Source: Chitinophagaceae bacterium (GTDB lineage: Bacteria > Bacteroidota > Bacteroidia > Chitinophagales > REEL01). From it: a stretch of 44,545 nucleotides of DNA. The notes under the pieces are model-generated. The model made no database searches. It was not told where the DNA came from and worked only from the letters and a program-made list of their open reading frames with translations. Below, piece by piece: positions 33,055 through 40,468 of this stretch; position 1 is the stretch's first letter; each line of letters starts with the position of its first letter. Location: contig REEL01000083.1 in the NCBI GenBank assembly GCA_007695095.1, positions 1-44,545 of the forward strand. Direction: 5' to 3'. The position numbers were made by a program, and so were the translations under genes.

Positions 33055-33714
33055 ATGAAAAAAATAACATTATTAATCATAGTTGCCACTATACAATTTG
33101 TCTCATGTACCGGAAGTGTAGAATCATCTGTAAACAAAACCAACACCGAATCTGATGATCAACCGAAACTTAAAGAAGTAGATGTAGCTGATGCTGAAAC
33201 AATCTCAGATTATGTAGAAGAAATAAAAGAAAACTTAGGTGAAGTTCAATTGTCAGTAGTAAGCAGTACTACTTATTTTTCACCCGGTGAAAATGAATCT
33301 GATTTTTTAAGCATTCAATTGGTAAACAATACAGGAAAAAGCATTACTTTGCCCAAAAACTTACTCAAAAACTTAACACTAACCGGACAAGGTTCATCTC
33401 AAAGATTTCCATTAACTCTCAATATTATTAAATATCCGGAAAGCAGTATAAAAGAAGAAGTCACCTTACAATCCGGAGAAAAAATAGAACTCATTCGCTT
33501 TAGCTATCGGGATTTATTTTATGAGCACAAGCATCTGACAGGCCGAGATCGTCAAGCTCGTTGGATTTGGGACTGGGAAGCGGCAATGATGGCTCCCCCC
33601 TCACCTATGCAAACCGGTGACTCTTTTGAAAACGAAGTGGTATTCAGTGCAGAGTTAATGCTAGAAAACAAGGAAATAAAAAGTGAAAAAATAACTTTAG
33701 ATATCAGGCCTTAA
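33055..33714 (+). CDS. Hypothetical lipoprotein
   Basis: The product is 219 aa. The signal KKITLLIIVATIQFVSCTG gives a lipobox with Cys19. An acidic linker (about 20-65) leads to a beta-sandwich-like domain: GEVQLSVVSSTTYFSPGE, LSIQLVNNTGKSITLPKNLL, then PLTLNIIKYPESS and VVFSAELMLENKE. The layout recalls Ig-like exported domains, but no family was recognised. It ends overlapping the convergent proteasome-like gene by four bases. Function is unknown. Confidence 0.65.
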   Translation: MKKITLLIIVATIQFVSCTGSVESSVNKTNTESDDQPKLKEVDVADAETISDYVEEIKENLGEVQLSVVSSTTYFSPGENESDFLSIQLVNNTGKSITLPKNLLKNLTLTGQGSSQRFPLTLNIIKYPESSIKEEVTLQSGEKIELIRFSYRDLFYEHKHLTGRDRQARWIWDWEAAMMAPPSPMQTGDSFENEVVFSAELMLENKEIKSEKITLDIRP

Positions 33715-34502
33715 ATTATCTCTTCACTATAACTTGAAGGAGTAAGTTTAGCGCTGATTATAGGCTTACCACAATCAGGCACCATTATGGCAAAACGTTG
33801 ATAATCACAGGTAAAATCAACTAAAAATCGAGTGTAGTCAACTGCATCAGCCAATGACAATAATTCATACTGCCCCTGTATTGGCGGTAAATTGGATTTT
33901 TGGTTTACTAAATGAGAGATAAATTCGGTTCTGCCTATCCAGCATCCTCCAAAACGTGCGCTTCCTTTAGTATTTCTCCACCTAACTATATGACCGCTGT
34001 CATTTAGATTATTATCTATCATAATTTTTCCCGAAAAAACCATGTGAGACTCAATTCTGGGTTTTGAAACATCTTTATTTTCATAACCTGCTATTATAAA
34101 ATCAACGGATAAACGCTGAGTGGCATTCTTTAGCTCCTCTGTTCCAAGCTGAACCTGCATTTGTTTTTGCACACCATGTACAAAATACTTTACAATTGCG
34201 TCATAATTATTTTCACCTTCATAGCTTGCTTCAAGTGATTTAAAAAGAGAATAAATCGTTTTATGATTTAAAATTGCGGTTCCGGCTACACATACTCCAA
34301 ATATGGAATCCTGAATTTTTATATCAAAAAGCTTTCGGGCCATTTTAGACCAGGATATTGGTTGTTGAATCGGCTTTTCTAATGACACTATCCTGCCGGT
34401 GCCGGCTTCTTTAACCTGAGTGATTGTCTGATTCCAGGTAGTTTGACTATCTGCCGCTAAGGCTATGCCGTCCGGAACGGCTATTGCTATACAAATTGAC
34501 AT
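33711..34502 (-). CDS. Proteasome-fold Ntn hydrolase, probable Ser nucleophile
   Basis: The product is 263 aa. Its start matches proteasome beta-type chains: SICIAIAVPDGIALAADSQT. With Met removed, Ser becomes residue 1 and Asp becomes residue 17, exactly the spacing of Thr1 and Asp17 in proteasome beta subunits. Further parallels are a Lys in SKMARKLFDIK, corresponding to Lys33 after an insertion of about 23 residues; FGVCVAGTAILNH, like the AGxAAD loop; VDFIIAGYENK; and GCWIGRTEFISHLV, like the IGSG helix region. There is no propeptide. HslV and Anbu are known bacterial relatives; no HslU partner is nearby. The gene is solitary and overlaps a convergent lipoprotein gene. Peptidase activity is inferred, not certain. 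Confidence 0.7.
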   Translation of the reverse strand: MSICIAIAVPDGIALAADSQTTWNQTITQVKEAGTGRIVSLEKPIQQPISWSKMARKLFDIKIQDSIFGVCVAGTAILNHKTIYSLFKSLEASYEGENNYDAIVKYFVHGVQKQMQVQLGTEELKNATQRLSVDFIIAGYENKDVSKPRIESHMVFSGKIMIDNNLNDSGHIVRWRNTKGSARFGGCWIGRTEFISHLVNQKSNLPPIQGQYELLSLADAVDYTRFLVDFTCDYQRFAIMVPDCGKPIISAKLTPSSYSEEII

Positions 34503-34600
34503 TTATTACTAGTTTTAATTTATTGAAGAACGAACTTAATATTTTTTCTAAACAACTTCCAATTAATTGTGTTTTTCAAGTCTTTACAAACTCAGATTTG

Positions 34601-34608
34601 TAAATTTG
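34601..34608 (+). promoter_or_regulatory. Predicted -7 box for the nitroreductase gene
   Basis: TAAATTTG is a perfect TAnnTTTG box, 30 bases before the TTG start at 34638. Confidence 0.5.
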
Positions 34609-34637
34609 TGGCAATGAATCAATAAATAACATTAAAA

Positions 34638-35372
34638 TTGGAAAATAAATTTAAAGTATTTGAAGAAATAGTAAATGACCGGCGCTCTGTGAGAGTTTAC
34701 GATTTAGAAACTCCTTTTGATCATGATATTATTCAAAGTTGCCTGGAAAATTCAGTCTTATCTCCTAATTCCAGCAACTTACAATTATGGGAATTTTACC
34801 GAATTATTTCTCCGGAGGCAAAAAAGAAAATGACTACTTTTTGTTTAAATCAACCGGCCGCAGCAACATCCAGAGAAATGGTTGTTTTTGTCAGCAGGCC
34901 TGATAAGTGGAAAGACAGACAAAAGGAAATTGTATCTCAACTGGAAAAGCAATTTCCAACTTTAACGAAAGCTGAAAGAGCAAAAAACGGAGCTTTTAAA
35001 TATTATGAGCAAATCATCCCAATGCTATACAGCAGAAGATTAGGCTCTCTAAGTGATTTTGTAAAAAAAATCATCGTAAATTTCAGAGGCATGAAAAAAC
35101 CGACTCCTCGTGAGGTCACCCATACAGATATAAGAATTTCAGCGCACAGAAGCATTTCTTTGGCTGCCCAAACATTTATGCTCGCCGTAAAAGCGGCAGG
35201 CTATGACAGTTGTCCAATGGAAGGGCACGATTCAAGCAGAATTAAAAAGTTTTTGAATTTACCTAAAGAAGCTGAAATCAATATGGTGATAAGTGTTGGA
35301 TTGGGAAAACCTCAGGGCATTTACGGCCCCCGCTTCAGAGTTGATAATAAAAAAGTAATCTTTGTAAAATAA
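34638..35372 (+). CDS. Nitroreductase family FMN protein
   Basis: The product is 244 aa. The start is TTG at 34638: the reading frame has an upstream stop (ATG AAT CAA TAA region) and no earlier ATG, while the next residues MENKFKVFEEIVNDRRSVR contain the family's opening RRSVR, an FMN-phosphate contact. Other family parts are CLENSVLSPNSSNLQLWEFY, RISAHRSISLAAQTFMLAV and GYDSCPMEG near the C-terminus, and LGKPQG. These enzymes use FMN and NAD(P)H to reduce nitro groups, quinones or enones. Substrate unknown. It ends at 35372, immediately beside the convergent hemerythrin gene. Confidence 0.85.
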   Translation: MENKFKVFEEIVNDRRSVRVYDLETPFDHDIIQSCLENSVLSPNSSNLQLWEFYRIISPEAKKKMTTFCLNQPAAATSREMVVFVSRPDKWKDRQKEIVSQLEKQFPTLTKAERAKNGAFKYYEQIIPMLYSRRLGSLSDFVKKIIVNFRGMKKPTPREVTHTDIRISAHRSISLAAQTFMLAVKAAGYDSCPMEGHDSSRIKKFLNLPKEAEINMVISVGLGKPQGIYGPRFRVDNKKVIFVK

Positions 35373-36134
35373 TTAATTTAAGGAAGCTGTAGAACTCAAC
35401 TCCTTATACAAGCTTTTCTCAAGCTTAATAGCTCTTGGAAATAAAATCTCATTCTCAATTTTTGAGTGTGTGCTCAAATCCTTTTCAAAAGACTTCATTT
35501 CAGAAAAAAGTACATGTAATTCAATGGACACTTTTTTTCCGGATTGTAAAGAGGATATATACTGATCATTTATTTCCCGAATAAATCGCATATCTTCATC
35601 AGGGCTGGCATGTTCTATTGCTTCTTCCTGAATAGAAACTTTAGATAGCAATTTGTGTAAAGCCAGCATATCATATTTCCCCGCAGCAGCATCACACATA
35701 TTAATTACATGATCAAATATAACTTCTTCTTCTTCGCGTACATGATGAATAAAGTCCATTGCAAACATATCAAACAAATAACGCAATTCAGAATGGTCAT
35801 CATTAGAAATTTCAGCTATATTATTTTGAATAATCAGGCTGTTGATGTAAGGAATTCGAACTTTTACAAATTGATAATGAGACTGCTTTAAGACTTCAAG
35901 TAATTGGGATATAGGTTTATTTCTAAGTTCCGTAAAACTGAATTTTCCGACATTAATATTTGCCTCATACTGCTTCTCCAATAAAGAAAAATTAATCTTT
36001 TTCTCGCTGCATAATTGCTCTATTTTATCAGACAAGTGCTCACTGTAGGAGACTCCAAAATAGTGTAAAACACCTGCAAAAGTAAAATCTTCCAGAATTA
36101 TCTGTTCTACCGTTTTGTTAAGGATATTTTTCAT
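35373..36134 (-). CDS. RIC/ScdA-like di-iron hemerythrin protein without CC motif
   Basis: The product is 253 aa with the layout of the RIC (YtfE/ScdA) family that repairs Fe-S clusters after nitrosative or oxidative stress. Residues 1-50 form a DUF542-like domain (TVEQIILEDFTFAGVLHYFG), but the position of the invariant CCGG after the GV/GI turn reads SYSEHLSD here; only Cys42 in EQLCSEK remains. The hemerythrin-like di-iron domain is intact: SHYQFVKVRIPYI, FIHHVREEEEVIFDHV, IEHASPDEDMRFIREI, ELHVLFSEMKSFEKDL and STHSKIENEILFPRAI hold the His and Glu ligands. Thus iron or NO chemistry is probable but the N-terminal thiol function is lost. Confidence 0.8.
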   Translation of the reverse strand: MKNILNKTVEQIILEDFTFAGVLHYFGVSYSEHLSDKIEQLCSEKKINFSLLEKQYEANINVGKFSFTELRNKPISQLLEVLKQSHYQFVKVRIPYINSLIIQNNIAEISNDDHSELRYLFDMFAMDFIHHVREEEEVIFDHVINMCDAAAGKYDMLALHKLLSKVSIQEEAIEHASPDEDMRFIREINDQYISSLQSGKKVSIELHVLFSEMKSFEKDLSTHSKIENEILFPRAIKLEKSLYKELSSTASLN

Positions 36135-36178
36135 TAAGCATCGATATTATACAATGATATATAAACTTTTTATAAAAG

Positions 36179-36673
36179 TCAAGTATGAATCGTTTCAAAA
36201 ACGCCTGTTTTGTAATTTTTCTGAACATTATCCCAATTAAAATAACGACCATTCATTACAATGTAGACTCCCGGAGGTAAAAGTTGAACATAACCCATCG
36301 CATTCCCTAAATTAAAGAATCCGTCAGATGAACCAAATTTATAAGGGATTAACGCTCCTGTTAACACTATTGTTTTATTTATATTATACTTAGCTATTAC
36401 GGAAGCTGTTTTGACCATAGTATCAGTACCATGCGTAATCATTATCTTATCTCTTTCTGCGCGTTGACAATTTTCTGCAATTAATTGTCTGTCCATATCA
36501 CACATTTCCAGACTATCAACCATCATTAAAGTTCTTACTTCTACATTTAAAGTACACTTACCGAGCTTAAGCAATTCGGGCAAATGCGTATCCTTAAAAT
36601 AAAGCTTACCATTGATTTCATCATACTCTTTATCAAAAGTCCCGCCGGTTACATATAATCTGATTGGTTCCAT
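36179..36673 (-). CDS. Asparaginase N-domain-like protein, single domain
   Basis: The product is 164 aa, the length of only the N-terminal domain of L-asparaginase (about 330 aa). Catalytic parts of that domain are present: Thr12 in VTGGTFDKEYD, the MITHGTDTMVKTA motif (Thr83, Asp84) and TGALIPYKFGSSDG with the expected Lys. The C-terminal domain and its substrate contact are missing and there is no downstream remnant, so this is a naturally short family, known from other bacteria, not a recent truncation. Asparaginase activity is uncertain. A -7 box lies so close to the start that its message may have almost no leader. Confidence 0.8.
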   Translation of the reverse strand: MEPIRLYVTGGTFDKEYDEINGKLYFKDTHLPELLKLGKCTLNVEVRTLMMVDSLEMCDMDRQLIAENCQRAERDKIMITHGTDTMVKTASVIAKYNINKTIVLTGALIPYKFGSSDGFFNLGNAMGYVQLLPPGVYIVMNGRYFNWDNVQKNYKTGVFETIHT

Positions 36674-36677
36674 TTTG

Positions 36678-36685
36678 CAAAAATA
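36678..36685 (-). promoter_or_regulatory. Predicted -7 box for the asparaginase-like gene
   Basis: Minus strand TATTTTTG fits TAnnTTTG and ends four bases before the ATG at 36673, so transcription would start at or next to the start codon (leaderless). Confidence 0.4.
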
Positions 36686-36777
36686 TTGAAAGCTAAGGAA
36701 TCAAATAAGTAAATGAGCAGATTTATCTGGGGCAAAACAATTTTTTAAATAAAAAAGAACAGCTTTCCAATTTAACG

Positions 36778-36785
36778 TAACTTTG
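36778..36785 (+). promoter_or_regulatory. Predicted -7 box for prfC
   Basis: TAACTTTG is a perfect TAnnTTTG box, 21 bases before the ATG at 36807; a TTG within it at 36783 is therefore unlikely to be the real start. Confidence 0.55.
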
Positions 36786-36806
36786 CAAAAAAATCAGGAC
36801 AGAAAA

Positions 36807-38411
36807 ATGTCAGAAAGAATTAACGAACTGAACAGAAGGCGAACTTTTGCCATTATTAGTCACCCGGATGCCGGAAAAACCACCCTTACTGAAAAGTTAT
36901 TACTCTTTGGAGGGGCTATCCAAATTGCCGGAGCTGTAAAATCTAAAAAAACAGATAAAGCTGCCACCAGTGATTTTATGGAAATTGAACGTCAGAGAGG
37001 TATTTCCGTAGCTACCTCTGTAATGGGTTTTGAATATAATAAAAGAAAAGTAAACATACTTGACACTCCCGGTCACCAGGATTTCAGTGAAGATACTTAT
37101 CGTACTTTAACAGCAGTAGACAGTGCCATTATGGTTATTGATTGTGTTAAAGGTGTAGAGCCACAAACTGAAAAATTAGCTGAAGTGTGCCGAATGAGAA
37201 ATACACCTATTATAACTTTTATCAATAAAATGGATCGGGAAGGTCAGGACCCGTTTGATTTGCTGGACGAACTGGAGCAAAAGCTAAATATTAAAGTAAA
37301 ACCACTTTCCTGGCCAATTGGTATCGGTAAAACATTTCAGGGGGTCTATAATATTTCTGAAAATAAACTGGTCTTATTCCAAAGCCATACAAAACAATCG
37401 AAAGATAACAGCCTTACTTTTGACAATATACATGACGAAGCATTAGATAAAGTAATTGGGAAAAAAGAAGCCGATCTTCTAAGGGAAGAAGTCGAAATGG
37501 TAGAGGGAGTGTATCCGAAATTTGATTTAGAAGCCTATAGAGAAGCCGGTATATGTCCGGTGTTTTTTGGTAGTGCTTTAAATAACTTTGGTGTAAAAGA
37601 GTTGCTGGATTGCTTTGTTGATATTGCACCACCACCTCAAGCCCGCGAAACAGGATTGCGGCTCGTAAAGCCTGAAGAATCTAAATTCAGTGGTTTTGTT
37701 TTTAAAATTCATGCCAATATGAACCCGAAACATCGGGACAGAATAGCTTTTGTACGCATTTGTTCAGGCATGTTTGAAAGAAATAAAAACTATTTACATG
37801 TCCGCTTAGATAAACAATTTAAATACTCCTCTCCCACTGCTTTTTTAGCACAGGATAAAGAAATTGTGGATGTCGCCTATCCCGGAGATATTATCGGACT
37901 TCATGATACGGGTAACTTCAGAATCGGAGATACCCTAACTGAAGGTGAAAAGTTCTTTTACAAAGGAATTCCCAGTTTTTCACCTGAATTATTTAAAAGC
38001 ATTGTTAACAGAGACCCTTCCAAGACAAAGCAATTAAACAAAGGTATAGAGCAGCTTATGGATGAAGGAGTGGCTCAGCTTTTTACAAACCACTTAGACC
38101 AGAGAAAAGTTATTGGTGCTGTCGGTCAACTACAGTTTGAAGTGATACAGCATCGATTATTAAATGAATACGGAGCCTCTTGTGAATTTGAAAATGTAGA
38201 TGTTTACAAAGCCTGCTGGATAGATTCTGATGACACAAGTAAGCTCGAAGAATTTGTTCGCTTAAAAAAAGGTCAAATTGCAACTGACAAGCATGGACAA
38301 TACGTATTTCTGGCTCCTTCTCAATGGATACTGAATGTGGTGAAAGAGGATTTTCCTGATTTGAATTTTGCTTTTACTTCAGAGATTCAAAATTTTAATT
38401 TGGCGGAATAA
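36807..38411 (+). CDS. prfC: Peptide chain release factor 3
   Basis: The product is 534 aa, close to E. coli RF3 (529). The GTPase recycles release factors 1 and 2 from the ribosome after termination. G1 is SHPDAGKTTL, G3 is LDTPGHQDF, and G4 is INKMDREG. RQRGISVATSVMGFEY is the switch I region typical of RF3 and not of EF-G. The ATG at 36807 was chosen over the TTG at 36783 because the -7 box overlaps the TTG and the family starts at this Met. The stop overlaps the methyltransferase start by one base (TAATG). Confidence 0.96.
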   Translation: MSERINELNRRRTFAIISHPDAGKTTLTEKLLLFGGAIQIAGAVKSKKTDKAATSDFMEIERQRGISVATSVMGFEYNKRKVNILDTPGHQDFSEDTYRTLTAVDSAIMVIDCVKGVEPQTEKLAEVCRMRNTPIITFINKMDREGQDPFDLLDELEQKLNIKVKPLSWPIGIGKTFQGVYNISENKLVLFQSHTKQSKDNSLTFDNIHDEALDKVIGKKEADLLREEVEMVEGVYPKFDLEAYREAGICPVFFGSALNNFGVKELLDCFVDIAPPPQARETGLRLVKPEESKFSGFVFKIHANMNPKHRDRIAFVRICSGMFERNKNYLHVRLDKQFKYSSPTAFLAQDKEIVDVAYPGDIIGLHDTGNFRIGDTLTEGEKFFYKGIPSFSPELFKSIVNRDPSKTKQLNKGIEQLMDEGVAQLFTNHLDQRKVIGAVGQLQFEVIQHRLLNEYGASCEFENVDVYKACWIDSDDTSKLEEFVRLKKGQIATDKHGQYVFLAPSQWILNVVKEDFPDLNFAFTSEIQNFNLAE

Positions 38412-39205
38412 TGTTATCAAAAGTGAACCAACTATTGTGGTACTTGAAATATTATCGAATTGCCAAAACCAGATTTGATGTTCATTCCCCTTTTGTTTAT
38501 GAGTTTATAGAGGAGATTATCAAAGATAAGCGCTCCTTTTATGCCTTTGAAAAAGTAGACTTATTAAGAAAAAAATGGATAAAAAAGAATGAGAGTTATG
38601 AGTATACCGATTTAGGGGCAGGGACATTTACCGGTGAAAAAAAGATTCGAAATACCAAAAAAGTCATTCAAAATCAGGCTTGTAATGCTAAATATGGCAA
38701 ACTCCTGTTTCGTTTAGTAAATTTCTTTCAACCGGAAAAAATACTGGAACTGGGGACATCCTTAGGAATCAGCACCGCTTATATAGCCTTGGCAAAAAGT
38801 TCTGCTCAGATAATCACCATAGAGGGCTGCAATAAAACTGCGCGAAAAGCTGCTGAAAGTTTTCAATTTTTAGACATTGAAAATGTACAAACTTTAGAAG
38901 GTGATTTTGAAAAAAATGTGCATGAACTTTTACATCAGAAAAACTTTATCCCGGACTTTGTATTCATAGACGGAAATCATAAAGGAGAAGCTATCATTAA
39001 ATATTTTGACTTATTGTATCCTTTGATGAAAGAAAAAGATACAGTCATAATTTTTGACGATATACGCTGGTCCGGGGATATGTATAATGCCTGGGAAAGC
39101 ATTGCAAAAAGACCGGAAGCAAATTTAACCATTGATATTTATAAATTTGGACTTGTATTTTTTAGAAAAGGAATACGCAAACAACATTTTACGCTGCGTT
39201 ATTGA
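38411..39205 (+). CDS. Class I SAM-dependent methyltransferase
   Basis: The product is 264 aa. The SAM-binding core shows ILELGTSLGISTAYIALA (motif I), IITIEGCNKTARKA (motif II acid), FVFIDGNHKGEAII and IIFDDIRWSGDMYNAWE. This order, with the DG-H and DDI-W motifs, resembles methyltransferase_24 / O-methyltransferase proteins. A 70-residue N-terminal helical region precedes the core (YLKYYRIAKTRFDVHSPFVY) and is shared by a common Bacteroidota family. It is translationally coupled to prfC by a one-base stop/start overlap. The substrate is unknown. Confidence 0.85.
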   Translation: MLSKVNQLLWYLKYYRIAKTRFDVHSPFVYEFIEEIIKDKRSFYAFEKVDLLRKKWIKKNESYEYTDLGAGTFTGEKKIRNTKKVIQNQACNAKYGKLLFRLVNFFQPEKILELGTSLGISTAYIALAKSSAQIITIEGCNKTARKAAESFQFLDIENVQTLEGDFEKNVHELLHQKNFIPDFVFIDGNHKGEAIIKYFDLLYPLMKEKDTVIIFDDIRWSGDMYNAWESIAKRPEANLTIDIYKFGLVFFRKGIRKQHFTLRY

Positions 39206-39215
39206 TGATTATAGG

Positions 39216-39600
39216 TGTTTTTGCAGTTAAGTTTGGAAGTTTTTCTAAGTTCGACTTCTACTTGTTTTGACTACCTTCAACACAAGATGCTCAGTGTACA
39301 CACTGCCTCTATCAATGAATCCCTAAACTGATAAATAAAAACAATGCCGCATCCCTTCTGCAAAACGGCTTCTTTATGGTCTTTCTGCTTGGAGTTTAGA
39401 ATACAAAAGCTAAAGCCTACCGTGCCGTAAGTCGGGCCTTGAGGAGTTGTCCAATAAAACAAGAAAACCGGAACGCTTAGACTATGAGAAGAAAATGGAC
39501 AGAGAACAGCCTCACACCACACCGTCATTGGTAGATTCAACAGGGGAGCTTTACGGGCATGCTTGAAGTGTGACAATCTCCTGATTAGGTGCATGGGCTA
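39216..39600. other. Unidentified G+C-richer block
   Basis: This stretch differs visibly from its AT-rich surroundings in base composition and contains small GC-rich complementary segments (for example GCCG ... CGGC near 39345-39367). One frame on the minus strand stays open for about 106 codons (39277-39594) but encodes no recognised domain. It could be a structured RNA, a decayed mobile element or a transferred fragment. I cannot decide between these. Confidence 0.35.
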
Positions 39601-39798
39601 TCAAAAAGTTTTATAATGCCCTTATAACCCTTTTATTAATAAGAAAACCCCTCCTCCATTCTGTCATGCCGGCGTCAGGAAGCATCTCCGTATTAATTGG
39701 GAGACTCTACTCTTCACTAGCAATAAGAGTGACGACCGGGTTCAGAAAGCTCCCAATACACTTGCCATCGAAACAGTTAATTGATAGGCAGATAGGTG

Positions 39799-39992
39799 GC
39801 TGAGCGGAGTCGAAGTCAACTGACTTGAAATTATGAAAATCTAACTTAAAAAATAGCATTAGACCATTAAATGCCAGCCGGAGGCTGCTCAACACTTACG
39901 CTCGCGAGACGCAGAGCGAAAGCGGTTTTCTCTTTAATAAGTACTGCCTTCGACTTACTACGACTCTGCTCTGTACAGGCCGCTCAGGCTAC
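39799..39992. repeat. MITE-like degenerate inverted repeat
   Basis: GGCTGAGCGGAGTCGAAGTC at 39799-39818 faces a broken reverse complement at 39946-39992 (CCTTCGACTTACTACGACTC ... GCCGCTCAGGC). Repeats of this kind, built around CTTCGACT and CGCTCAG, are widespread between genes in Bacteroidota. The arms are interrupted, so the unit is probably old. Confidence 0.45.
39875..39925. repeat. Dispersed repeat, second copy (pairs with 137-181)
   Basis: It begins CAGCCGGAGGCTGCTCAAC and ends AGAGCGAAAGCGG; 137-181 begins CAGCCGGAAGCTATTCAAC and ends GGAGCGAGAGCGG. The orientation is the same in the window. Confidence 0.55.
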
Positions 39993-40017
39993 GGCGATGC
40001 CAACCGGAGGGAGCTCC

Positions 40018-40110
40018 CCTCACATTTTCCATTTTCCATTTTCCATCATAATTTTGACATTTTTCTTCCTTGGGCCTTGGCCTTCCTGAAATTTGGGCTC
40101 TTGAATCTTT
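40018..40110. repeat. CATTTTCC tandem run and GAGCCC repeat text
   Basis: CATTTTCC is repeated in tandem and runs into ATTTTCCATCATAATTTT (40038-40055), the reverse complement of the core of the 22358/22466 direct repeat. TGAAATTTGGGCTCTTGAA follows near 40087 and is the reverse complement of text near 22394-22414. Confidence 0.6.
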
Positions 40111-40377
40111 CTCCCTTGTAAATTCCTGAATAAATAAAAAATCAATTTTAAATCTCTATCAAATATCAAGCCAATTTTAATTTTACAAAAAATATTGAAA
40201 ATTGTAATTTTTAAATAACCACCAATTATATCTTTTTAAACTAAAAATACTTTCAAAAAAACGCCAGACTAAGTGTATACAACAGCATCAGCATTTACAT
40301 AACCAAAACAACTAATAACATTTGTATATACTAATCTTAAAAGTGGTTATAAATCTGAATAAAATATCGTAAAAAAC

Positions 40378-40408
40378 TTGTATTGTTAAAATATTGATAG
40401 TATCTTGC
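40378..40408 (+). promoter_or_regulatory. Predicted promoter of the giant T9SS gene
   Basis: TTG (40378-40380) and TATCTTGC (40401-40408) are separated by 20 bases, the preferred distance for Bacteroidota -33 and -7 elements. The -7 box is a variant of TAnnTTTG. The leader would be about 55 bases. Confidence 0.4.
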
Positions 40409-40468
40409 AATGGAAACAGTTAATCAAGCAAGAAACTTTTTCATCATACACACTATAAAATCAAGCTT

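Larger units (their letters stand above)
39206..40468. other. Intergenic region with repeats, no credible gene
   Basis: This 1263-bp gap holds, in order: a G+C-richer block at about 39216-39600 of unknown nature; AT-rich DNA; a block with GGCTGAGCGGAGTCGAAGTC (39799-39818) and later pieces of its reverse complement (CTTCGACT, CCGCTCAGGC) at 39950-39992; a dispersed repeat with GC-rich palindromes at 39875-39925; a field of CATTTTCC repeats and GAGCCC-type text at 40018-40120, in inverse orientation to that at 22360-22430; and the promoter of the last gene. Open frames inside it have no family character. Confidence 0.6.

Noticed and set aside
39277-39594. Leftward frame of about 106 codons as a protein gene
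   Set aside because: No domain, signal or promoter was recognised, and the region is unusual in composition as a whole. It is kept only as part of the unexplained block.
39707-40089. Short open frames in the repeat gap
   Set aside because: They run through inverted and tandem repeats and have no family character.
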